Source: Brachionus manjavacas (lineage: Eukaryota > Rotifera > Eurotatoria > Ploima > Brachionidae). From it: a DNA stretch of 64,000 nucleotides. The notes below the pieces were generated by a model that saw only the letters and a program-made list of their open reading frames with translations, was not told where the DNA came from and did no database searches. Position numbers and translations under genes: made by a program. This document shows, piece after piece, positions 34,745-45,000 of the stretch. Where the stretch lies: the NCBI GenBank assembly GCA_019054805.1, contig JAHQIY010000004.1:930001-994000 (forward strand), given 5' to 3'. Position 1 is the first letter of the stretch; each line of letters starts with the position of its first letter.

Positions 34745-34870
34745 GTACCCGCGAAAAAATCTACGCCATGTTAAAAGATTTGTATTAAGGGTTAGACGGA
34801 AAGTTTTTCCTCTTAAATAAGTTTTTTAGTCGAATTATTCAAATAAATCTATTAATTAATAGTTTTTAAT
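34745..34870. repeat. Dispersed repeat, copy 2
   Basis: Matches 11878-12010 over CGCCATGTTAAAAGATTTGT and the following 100 bp with substitutions. Just upstream, 34595-34735 repeats TCATCGATG/CGATGA motifs. Confidence 0.5.
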
Positions 34871-34956
34871 TAATTCAAAAAAGTGCGAATTAAATTTGAT
34901 TAATTTTTTGTAAAATTTTTATTTAAATCACATAATTTTAAATGGGAATAAATTAT

Positions 34957-35116
34957 AGTCGAACCTCGATATAAAGATTGCCTCTTTATAACGAGCTGTA
35001 TTCCCGGAACCGAAAAAATTTTTGTCCATCATTTTTAGTGGGATTTCAATACAACGAGTTTCGATATAGCTAGGAGAATTTCCGCCCGACTTGGTCGTTA
35101 TATCAAGGTTCCACTG
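34957..35116. mobile_element. Pogo-type MITE, 160 bp
   Basis: Left AGTCGAACCTCGATATAAAG and right-end complement CAGTGGAACCTTGATATAAC form inverted ends like those of the element at 24736-26379. CTCTTTATAACGAG and CAATACAACGAGTTTCGAT are internal inverted subrepeats. It encodes nothing. No intact TA flanks on both sides. Confidence 0.65.
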
Positions 35117-35627
35117 AAGTATTTAGCATCAATATTTAAAGTTATAAATTTTAAGATTTTAACTTTAATTTCTGTTTATTACTAAATTAATTTTTTTTTT
35201 TAAAATTAATTTCTTAATAATTTAGACTTTTAAAATTGAGTTTAAGCATTGAATAAAAGATAAAAAAATTTAGAACAATTAACTTTATTAAAATGTAAAT
35301 TTAAGCAATTGATACTTAAACAATAACCTTTAAATAAAATATGAACATGAAAAAATGAGAAAAAATCCAAAATCTTTGAAATTTTTTTTTAACTTTCAAA
35401 AAAGTAAAACGCTAAAAAATATACTGCAAAAGTCCAAGTCATCTTTAGTTTTAAAAATAATTTTTTATAAGTCAAAATAAATTTTTGACTTTAGGGCAAA
35501 TCTGGTTATCGCATTAATGTCCATTTATTTTCCCTTAAAATTTGTCTTTTGGGCTCTGGTGATATATTCTATAAATCAGTCTGTTAGGAGCAAAAAAATG
35601 CTAAATAAAGAAATTTATTTACGATGC
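35117..35627. other. A+T-rich DNA, no gene
   Basis: Nothing recognised up to the GATGC target duplication (35623-35627) of the next element. Confidence 0.5.
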
Positions 35628-35969
35628 TATTAAGTTTGGAATAAAGAAAAGGACAAAGTATTTTATTGGTTTTCTTCTTTATTATATCTAAATAAATAGT
35701 CTTTGGAAAACGGCCGTTCTAGACCGTGGTAAAGTAAAGTAAACAAAATAGCAAGTGGTAAAACAAAAAGATCTTTAAGCTTAGAAAACAAAAGCAATAA
35801 AAGAAGCGATTAGCTTAATTTCTCTTTTAAGCATTTCTTTGTAACTTATAGATGATAAATATAAAATCAAAGTGAAGCAAATAAAAGTTTGCTTATTTGC
35901 TGGTGACACCACATCCACAATGGGTAAGCCGAAAGTTTGGTGTCATATCCAACTTGTCGCTACACATTA
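35628..35969 (-). repeat. 3' LTR of the Mag-like element
   Basis: 342 bp, nearly identical to 40535-40879. The borders are set by the 5-bp flanking duplication and the adjoining polypurine tract. Confidence 0.9.
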
Positions 35970-35983
35970 TCTTCCCCCCTTTC
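35970..35983 (-). other. Polypurine tract
   Basis: Minus strand GAAAGGGGGGAAGA immediately before the 3' LTR; primer site for plus-strand DNA synthesis in LTR retrotransposons. Confidence 0.8.
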
Positions 35984-35989
35984 AGAAGA

Positions 35990-37627
35990 GAGATTATTAT
36001 TCTCTGGTGCTGCCTTGCTTGCTAGTCTTGAGGATCTTCTTGCTGGCGGGTTGAGCTCGGTTTAGATCGCTAGTGCAGCTTGCCGTTCCATTTGAATTGT
36101 GTCTTCAGACGTTGGTCGACCGACCGGGCGTGATGCTATTTTGGTAGCTTCCATAGACCTTGTTCTGGTCTCTGGTGCTGTATTGATGGAGCTTGCTGGT
36201 TCAGGTGCATCCGCTCTTGATTCCTCGAGTTCCACAGTCGGTGCTGAACACGGTTGACTACGGGTAGTCAAGACTCCTTTCGTTTCTTATTCTGCTGAGC
36301 TAGTCTGAGTTCGGCGTGGCGTTGACTCTCTTGCGGTAGTTGGAGTGACTGGAATTGTGTTTGCAGTGTTTTCATCTGAGATACTCCACCCTCTGTATAA
36401 TTTAAAAAAAATGGAGTTCCTAGCCACTTTTCGAACCTGTGGATAGCATCTAGTAGCCTCAATCATTGAGCCTTTCATACTGGTCACCGTGAAAGGATGT
36501 GGGTCCCAGGCAGAATCACTTTTGCTCGAGTTGCTTTGTCTGCACAAGACAATGTCACCTACTTGGATCGGGCACTCTCTTGCTTTCATTTTCATATCAA
36601 ACTGCCGCTTCATTTGTTCAGCGTACTTCTTGTGCTGCTCTTAAGCTATGCGATGGTATTTTTGTCGATCATCATAATTTGAGTCTATAATGGGTAATCC
36701 TGATGTCCTGGCGTAGCCAAAGAGCAGCATATTGGGTGCAATCCCTGTAGCGCTATGTGGCGTGTCGTGGTAACTGGATAAAAATTCATTCAGCACTGCG
36801 TCAGGATTTCGCTTTTCTAGCTTTGCTATCTTTAGCACCCTCTTCAATTTTCGCATCACATTCTCTGCGGTGGCATTTGCTTTAGGCCAGTACGGTGTTA
36901 CTTTCCGATGGTTGAAACCCAATCGTTCTGCAAATTGGGTAAAATCGCGTGATTGAAAAGGTGAGCCATTATCGGTTTTGTACTCCATAGGGATTCCCAT
37001 TTTGCTGAAGAGCTTACTTAGCACTGGTTTCACTGTGTCGAAAGCTACATTACGTATGCGAGATACACTCACCCACTTTGAGTAATCGCAACTTTTAACT
37101 AACCAATAATCCCGGTTTGTCATCGGGCCGAAAAAGTCTGCTGAGACTTTCTGCCATGGCCCAGCAGGTAGCTCCGATGGCTGTAATGGCTCAAATGTGC
37201 GCTTAGCATCTATGACTTGGCATTCTGGACAGTTTTTGACTCGCTCTTCCACTTGCCTGTCTATTCCGGGGTACCATAATCGAGATCTTATCAATCGCTT
37301 TGTCTTGACTATTCCTTGATTGCCCATGTGAGCGAGATCAGCTACTTTTGCTCGTAGCACTGTAGGTATGATATTCTGTCCCCTCAAAAGTATACCATCT
37401 CGCGTGACGTTTAGTTCATTGAAAACGTGTTTATATGCGTTCATCCTCTTTGGTAGTAACTTGAGACCTGTCTTATCACCGATGAGTTGGATTAGTGTCT
37501 GCAGTTCTTCGTCACGCTTTGTCTCGGAACGAACTTGATCAAGCGTAACTGCGTATGGTAGCTTGTAACTTGTGACAGCGTTGATAAAGCCTTCGTTTTC
37601 GATGCTGGCTCTTATTTCTTCAAGGAA
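35990..37627 (-). pseudogene. Mag-like integrase and C-terminal tail, two stops
   Basis: Integrase zinc region reads HMGNQGIVKTKRLIRSRLWY, then CPECQ. The usual second His (HxGHQG) is Asn here, which may weaken zinc binding. The core has SADFFGPM, YKTDNGSPFQS and NATAENVMRKLKR, so D, D and E are in place. A TAA (about 36643) follows HRIA. The C-terminal domain (CPIQVGDIVLCRQS, HPFTVTSMKGSMIEA) ends at a TAA (36287). A Pro/Ser/Thr/Arg-rich tail then continues in the same register through another stop at about 36062. Frame is kept throughout. Confidence 0.85.
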
Positions 37628-38140
37628 CTAACTTTTTGGTGTTGTTGTCGGATGCCTAGAAAAGTAGTCAGCGATGTTTGAACTGCCCGGTTTATTAACC
37701 ACCGTGAAGTCGAATTGAGACAGGCGTAGTGCAAGCCGTTCTATTCTGGCAGGTGGTCTTGATTTTGTGTTGGTAAAAATCATCTTGACAGCTCGGTTGT
37801 CTGTTTCTATTGTGAATGGTCTTCCGAGAAGATACAACCAAAGCCGTTCGCACGACCAAACTAATCCAAGGGCTTCCTTTTCACATTGACTATACCTGCG
37901 TTCCACTTCTGTTAACATACGAGAGATGCAGCTCACTATTTGGCGCTCTTTTGGATTTTGTGGGTTGACTTGATGGAGCACTGCTCCCAATCCAACCGGG
38001 CTTGCATCCACAGTCAGTGACGTGTCCCAATCTTTTTTGAAGAAGCCTATGCATTTAGTTGATATCGCTTGCTTTATATCTTCAAACGCACGCTGCTCAA
38101 TATCTTCCCATTTCCATTTTAAGCCGCTCTTTGTCAGTCT
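37628..38140 (-). pseudogene. Mag-like RNase H region
   Basis: Directly downstream of an in-frame TAG at 38141-38143. It reads TVDASPVGLGAVLHQ, SQCEKEALGLVW, IETDNRAVKMIF and SSNIADYFSRHP, so all RNase H acidic residues are present. It ends at an in-frame TAG (37628-37630), after which the same frame leads into integrase. Confidence 0.85.
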
Positions 38141-40432
38141 CTAAAGTGGTTCAGACATTGTGCATAAATTTCTCATGAACCGTGAACTCCATGTAACACT
38201 GCAAAGAAAACTGTGCAAGTCTTTTGTGTTAGTTGGAGCTGATGCTTGGCGGATCGCTCTCACACGATCCATGGTTGGTGAAACACCGGTAGATGAGAAT
38301 TTCAAACCGTAGAAGGTGAGCTCGTTTTTGTAAAATTCTGACTTTTCTATATTGAGCGTCAGGCCGCTTTGCTCTAGACGTTTCAATACTGCCAGCAGGT
38401 TCGTTTGATGCTGTTCTCTTGTTTTTCCGAATACGAGGATGTCATCGGTCATGTTTAGTTGTCCAGGAAGGTCTGATAACATCTCTCTTATCTTCTCGGT
38501 AAAAATTTCCGATGCGCTTGCTATACCCATGTGTAGTCGTTTGTACCAATAGAGACCTTTGTGGGTGGTGATGGTGGTTAATGGGCGTGATTCTTCTGCA
38601 AGCATCACCTGATGGAAGGCCTTGTTAAGATCAAGTTTTGAGAAAATTGTTGCACCGTTGGCTTCCATTATCAGGTCATCAATTGTCTTCATCGGGTACC
38701 TTGTTCTCACTAGTGCCTTGTTAACTGGTCTAGCATCACAAGTCAGCCTTACTGCCAATTCTTGCTTATGCGCTGGGTTGTGCTGATTGGCATTCGGTTT
38801 TCGATCCTTCGGCACTACTACAAGGTTGGAGATCCATGTTATTGATTTATGGCCTAACTCTACTTTCTCCAATATGCCTTCCGCAACTTGTTTATCCAGC
38901 TCCTTCTCCACAGCCTCGCGATAGTGAAATTGAATCGGGCGTAGTGGTTGCTTTACCGGTATGATACTCTTATCAATTTCTAATTTGACTTCTGTGTTTA
39001 TTGCGCAGCCCAGTTTTCCACTGAACAATTCTGTATAGAGGACGACAAGTTCAGATTTGCTGTACTGGAGTTTCTGTCCTATTTGGTTGAGATCTGCTTG
39101 GCCCACGTTCAGAGAAACCATACCGAGTTCTACCGCCGTGTGTCTGCCGATTAAGTTCTGATGTGAGTTTCCCTTCATTACAACTATCTGTGCACCCGAT
39201 TGGGTTGTCCTCCATCTTAGCCTGGTTGAAAAATAACCAAGAGTTGTCAAGGGTTTGTCTGGATTACCAAATCCATAGAGCGGTAGTTTGAGTTGTTTGT
39301 GTGGTGGCTTTGGATCCATGGTGTTGTAGGTCTGTTCATTAATCGCATTTGCTGCTGCTCCGGTGTCTACCATTACCCGTATTTCAGTATCGTTGATGAC
39401 TATGTTAGTCATGGGGTCACATGTCCGACTGTCAATTACCATGTTGAACGTGTCCCACTCCGTTGCCTTCAAAAAGCGCGAGTATTCATCGTATTGTTGT
39501 TGTGTTAACGAGATGTTTCGGTTGCTGTTGTTCAAACTTGCTGGGTTTCCTTTTAGGTGATGGCTGACTGCTGCCACCGTGTTACTGCGAGCCATTTTTC
39601 CAAGTGACTTAGTGCTGCCCTGATTTCTGTTCATCTGACTATTTGGTTTTTGAGTTGTTATGTCTTTTGATTTGCGGCACATCTTGCCGTAGTGGCCTTC
39701 AGTGCCACATTTGTTGCAGGTTTTGCCTCTGGCTGGACATTGATTGCGATCATGCTGTTCATTACCACACCATCCACATATTCCAGTTTGTTGTGTTGAG
39801 TTTAGTCCACGGGGTTTGAAGGTTTGATTTATGCAACCGCCTGATACCGATTCTGGTGTGTGGATCATCCTGATCTGCTTTATGTCTTCAAGTTGGTGCT
39901 CGTTTTTGAGACCACATTCGATTGCATCTTTCAGGGTTTTGTCATCTTTCGATGCCATCATTTCCTCTACCTTTGCTATGCCACATCCAAACACGAATGC
40001 CCTCAGCAGCTCTTTCTCTAAATCATTTCCGAATTTGCACGGTTTGGCTAGCTGTCTCAGTCTCACGACATATTCGTTCACTGATTCACCTTCGTGGCGC
40101 CTTGCTTTATAGAAGATGGATACGTATGCAAACACTGACCGCTTCGGTTTGTAGTGATCAGTCATGAAAGCAATGATTTCCATCAGCGTGTCCGAACCAT
40201 CAACTTTCTTCTTCCCGTTGTAAATTGTTCGAGCCTCGTCGCCCATCTTAAGTAAGAAAAGCGGTTTTAAGGTTTTGTTCTTGTATTTTCCATCTTCTTT
40301 CTCATCCAGCTCTGTGGACTGAAGATACAAGTCAAAAACTTCTAGCCATCCTTCCCATCTGTCGCCGATGAATGCTTGATCGCGGCCTGGATCGAATGAA
40401 GGTAGACTGTCATGGTTGTATGATATTGCCAT
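38141..40432 (-). pseudogene. Mag-like gag-protease-RT polyprotein
   Basis: 763 codons from an ATG about 100 nt inside the 5' LTR. The gag domain (1-200) is followed by two CCHC knuckles (CGWCGNEQHDRNQC and CNKCGTEGHYGKMC). The protease has MVDTGAAANAI. RT has TCDARPVNKALVRTRYPM, FSKLDLNKAFHQVML, LHMGIASASEIF and the catalytic box MTDDILVFG with both Asp present (YxDD in most). The frame stops at TAG 38141-38143, before RNase H. The RT type (VNKAL.R.RYPM, TTITTHKGLYWYKRL) is that of Mag-like Ty3/gypsy elements, often annotated as K02A2.6-like. Confidence 0.88.
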
Positions 40433-40519
40433 CGCTATGGTAGTGGCGTGTCAGATTGTAGTTGTCTCTCTGCTGAGTGTTCTTCTCTGGTCAGGTTTGT
40501 GGTAGTTGATTTTATTTTT

Positions 40520-40532
40520 CTCCTCGTCGCCA
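40520..40532 (-). other. Primer binding site
   Basis: TGGCGACGAGGAG on the minus strand, starting TGG as expected for pairing with a tRNA CCA end, two nucleotides from the LTR. Which tRNA primes cannot be decided; the TGGCGAC start resembles tRNA-Arg-primed elements. Confidence 0.65.
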
Positions 40533-40534
40533 GA

Positions 40535-40879
40535 TATTAAGTTTGGAATAAAGAAAAGGACAAAGTATTTTCTTGGTTTTCTTCTTTATTATATCTAAAT
40601 AAATAGTCTTTGGAAAACGGCCGTTCTAGACCGTGGTAAAGTAAAGTAAACAAAATAGCAAGTGGTAAAACAAAAAGAAGATCTTTAAGCTTAGAAAACA
40701 AAAGCAATAAAAGAAGCGATTAGCTTAATTTCTCTTTTAAGCATTTCTTTGTAACTTATAGATGATAAATATAAAATCAAAGTGAAGCAAATAAAAGTTT
40801 GCTTATTTGCTGGTGACACCACATCCACAATGGGTAAGCCGAAAGTTTGGTGTCATATCTAACTTGTCGCTACACATTA
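40535..40879 (-). repeat. 5' LTR of the Mag-like element
   Basis: 345 bp. Differs from the other LTR by a 3-bp insertion (AAAGAAGATC) and two substitutions. Confidence 0.9.
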
Positions 40880-40884
40880 GATGC

Positions 40885-42034
40885 AATGATGGTAAACTGA
40901 GATTTTAATTTATTAGATATCATTAGGACTAGAAAAATTTTACTAATAAAAAGGGATACTTAATATCAACACATTACTCGAATTTTGTTTTTCAATTTTC
41001 AAGTTTAATCTAGTGTCCTTGTGATGAAAGACCGATTATCTCACTTCGTTTTTTTAATTTTTAAAACATCATTAAAAAAGGAAAATATTTAAATATTTAT
41101 TTACTATTTTTTTCATTTTTTGTTTAGTTAAATTGATATTATTGAATGTAAAATGCTTTAATGTTGATCTGCTGATTACAAAGCTATTTACTAGTCTTGT
41201 GTAAAAATATTTAAAGATTTTCACTATTAATCGTTTTTGACTCTGGTTCAATCAGATTCTTGTAATTTTTTTAATTTTTTTTGAATTTATTTTGTTAAAT
41301 TAATTAATTCAATTTTTCCGCATAAATTTTTTGAATGCTGACAGACAATGGATTTCGTATTACATGGTAATGTATATCTGCATTTCATTTTTTAATTAAA
41401 AAATTTTAAAAAATTTTTTTAGAAAATTTTCGAGCATAAACTTGAAAACTTGATTGAAAACTTGTTTGCCTATAAAATTTATTTTTACATAAAATGATTT
41501 AGTTTTTCTCCTATTTAAAAAATTATGTAAAAATTGTCCTTTAAAAAAAACTAAATCATGCTAGTTAGATGAAATTTATGATTTAAATTCTTTATTTAGT
41601 GAAAATAAAACTAATTTAATTACTTTAAAATTGGATTCAATTATTTAAAAATATGTTCATAAATTTGTTAATCAAAAATTTTGAAATCTTAAACTTTATT
41701 AAAAGAATACTTTGTTAGAATAAATATATGTGAATTAGTAACCAAAATTTGATATCAATTTATTCCTTTTTGATAGCAAAAAAAAATCAAAATCCATAAT
41801 ATTTAACTAGCCCCAGCTAAAACCAAAAGTTGAAATTTAAATTTTTCAAAAGACTTGTCAAGCACTGATTATTGATCCGATTAAAAACTAAAACTTTTTT
41901 CAAATTTAAATGATTAAGAGCTTAAGACTTAATTCAAAGCCTCTTGTCAATATTAATTAAAAATTTAAATTTTATTTTATCATTAAAATTCATAAAAATA
42001 AAATTATTTATTTTCGATAGAGAGAAAAATAAAA
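40885..42034. other. A+T-rich DNA upstream of the TMEM135-like gene
   Basis: No exon, motif or repeat recognised. An AG acceptor-like site (TTTTCGATAG) ends at 42020, 14 nt before the start codon of the next gene. Confidence 0.45.
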
Positions 42035-45000
42035 ATGGATCGGACCACCGATTTAAAAATTGAGAACTTAATTCTTTTTAAAAAATTATTCTCTGCCAGA
42101 ACTCACCTTTTGGGTCCAATACTATGCGCCAACCAGCCCATCCATTCCCACACTGCCTGTAATTTTAAAAGCCCATAATTAACTTTTATTTAATATTTGC
42201 ACACACTCACAGGTCGCTTGGCCGCACATCACTGGGGCAAAGAATGTCTACGCAGTGCTTTTACCTTGTTCATTGGATCGTTTAAAAAAAGCTTTCGAGT
42301 TTACGCATCACTTTACTTGGTAAGTTGAGCATGAGCATATTTTCTAAACATTGCATTCCGGTTCACTGCAGCCAAATATGCCACTCTTTCGAGCCATATT
42401 GTCCAAAGATATGGCTGCTGGCTTTCACCACCAGCTTTAGAACCTCTCTAAAGCTTTATTTGGCTTGCTATCTGGTAAAGCCTGTTCCCACTTGAGCTAA
42501 TGACTTATTTTTGTCTTAGGTTTCCGCCATTCTACGCGGCAAAAACATCACCTACTTTTTGACCAGACTCCCGGTCGAAACGATCCGCTCGACCACTTTT
42601 CTCGCTGCCAACTGCTTCAATTTTATGATGTACTTTTGTTTGTCAAGAAAGGTGTTCGGCGGCATCAGCTACTGGGGAAACTTGTTGTTCACATTTCCGG
42701 CTTGTTTTGCCTCCATACTGATAGAAAGAAAACAGCGGCGCGGCCTATTGGCTCTCTATTTGACCAATTTGGCGGTGGAGACGGGCTTTAACATGCTCGT
42801 CAGCCGGAACAAAGTGCGCCCCTTTCCCAACGGCGAAGTCCTTCTCTTTGCCATCTCATCTGCCATCTACGGCCTTCTATTCAAGTAATTTTGAGCCCTT
42901 TTTTGTTCCATCAGCTTCAAGCGGATATTTCAAGGATGAGAAGCCTCGATGGAGGTTTTTCCAATCTGATCAGGCTTTTGGTCGGCTCTGGTGAAATGAT
43001 GGAAAGCAAAAAGGAAGACAGAAAGAGCCGAGTGGTCACCTACTATGGCGTGATGACTGTAATACTGAACAACTTTGTGACAAGAGTAGACCAGATGTTT
43101 CTTCAGCACCACAGCAGACACAACAGATGGCACAATCGGCTGATCGATGCGCTCAGAAATTTTGAGCATCGCATCGAAAGGTTTCTGGACTCGTTCAACA
43201 AAGCCAACAAATACAGCCACCCCAAGTGCCATCACAGATACAACTGCTTGGTTTACACGCTTTTGGGCTTTTGCCAGAGATTTTTGGCCGGCTTCGGCCT
43301 CCAGGCCGCCATCAAGCTACTAGGCTCGATTGGCATCATGTTTAGGAAACCGAGCGTTTTGCTCAGAATTCTCAAAGACAAGGAAAATGTTCAATTGGGC
43401 ATGTTTTTGGGATGTTTTACGCTGGTATTCAGAGCGGTCAGTTGTGCGCTCAGATGGCTCACTAACTCGCATCACAAAATGCATGGAATGATTGCTGGAT
43501 TTTTTGCCGGATGGTCAATGGTTTTTTACAAGAGCTCATCAATTGCTCTTTATTTAAATTTTAAATTAATAGAAGTAAATTGGTCACTAAATTTAGAGAG
43601 ATTTTTTTATTATTTATTTAGATTATTTGGATGATTGGAGTGAAGAATAAAAAAGTGCCTCAGGTCAAGCCGTTTGATATTATCTTGTACACAATATCAA
43701 CGGGATTTGTTCTCTGGGTGGTAAGCTGAATTAATTTGGTTTTATGGATTTTTTTATCATAAAGTTCTGCGCTTTTTCTTTACCAAAAAAAAAGGATAAT
43801 CTTAAAGGTGTTCGCATAAATCTAGCGTTTTGCTTAAGAAAAAGTTTGTATAGATTATAATTAGCATAAGTGATCAAGTTTAGTAGAAGTTTTATATTTC
43901 ATAATTTTGAACTTTGTATTTTTTTCAAATAATTTTTTTAGTATTTGATTTTTTTAGTTACATTCCTCAAGCTAAGGTCAATATGGATGATGATAGTTTT
44001 TTTGCAAAATATTTCCTACTTCAAAAAGTAGTGTATTTTTTCTGTGTCAAAGGAACGCAATGAATCTTAATTTTTCCATCATTTATTATTTACAAAGCAC
44101 TTTTCCACTAATAAATTATTTATTAAGATCTCACGATAAATTATTAAAGAACATTAGCTTGGTTAATTTACTTCAATGGTTCATTAAAATTGGAATTTGC
44201 ATTTAAGAATTTAAAATACTAAATAGATTGCTGAATTTTCCGATTTTTTTTAAAGCTTTTTTATAGTGTAATTTATAATTTATTAAAAAAAAATAAAAAA
44301 GAATTCGTTGTACAAGTAATTGCCACACTTTAGTGTAAAGCCCAGTTGAATCCAGCTAATACAAATATTTATGTCTTTCGAAGATCAATCTTAAGTACCC
44401 AGTAGTTTCTGGTAATGAAAAACTTTAATTTTCACCAAAAGAAAAAAAAATTGTGCCCCAAAATTTCTTAAAAAACGAATTGAACTTTTTTTGGAAATTT
44501 TTTTGTTCAATATCAATTTAATAAAAAAGCAATCAAAAATTAGTTTTGAAAATAAAAATGATAATTTTATTATTTCCATTCAATAAGTTAACTATTTTAA
44601 GAAATTTCAGAAAGGATTCTGTTTAATATTCCTCAAATACCACCTATGCACACAGATAAAGGCCTTTCTTTTGACTTTGAAAGGACCCAGTCCTTTATTA
44701 GATCGTCTCTAGCTATTTAGCAAAGCCAATGTCCAAGGCCAGACATTGTAATTTGTGGAGGTTTATTTCAAGAAGCCATTTTCCAACTTGATGATACCTT
44801 AATTAGAGACTAAAACAAAAAAAAAGCATAATTTTCAAAAGAATTCTTTTTGGTCTGACACATTCCGTTGAGAAGCTCCGGACGTTCAAAGTTTTGATGG
44901 ATAATTCTACTGTAAGAATACTTTAAATAAAAGGTTGTAAAGACTCTTTTGGTTCTGGTCTATTTAGAACTTCCCTTAAGTGCTCAACCAATCTGTGTAC

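Larger units (their letters stand above)
35628..40879 (-). mobile_element. Ty3/gypsy (Mag-like) LTR retrotransposon with both LTRs
   Basis: 5,252-bp minus-strand element with LTRs at 35628-35969 and 40535-40879. GATGC flanks both ends (35623-35627 and 40880-40884), a 5-bp target duplication. The PBS (40520-40532, TGGCGACGAGGAG on the minus strand) sits 2 nt inside the 5' LTR, and the polypurine tract (35970-35983, GAAAGGGGGGAAGA) abuts the 3' LTR. The LTRs differ by two substitutions and one 3-bp indel, so insertion is recent. The coding order is gag, protease, RT, RNase H, integrase, but four in-frame stops (38141, 37628, about 36643 and 36287) interrupt an otherwise unshifted reading frame. 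The LTR termini are TA...TA rather than TG...CA. Confidence 0.92.

Noticed and set aside
39293..40167. Plus-strand frames over the Mag-like gag-pol
   Set aside because: Antisense shadows of the minus-strand polyprotein.
42891..42934. Acceptor TCCATCAG at 42914 for exon 4 of the TMEM135-like gene
   Set aside because: It gives a 30-nt intron and the wrong phase; the acceptor at 42934 gives a 50-nt intron, the right phase and the residue spacing of the human protein.
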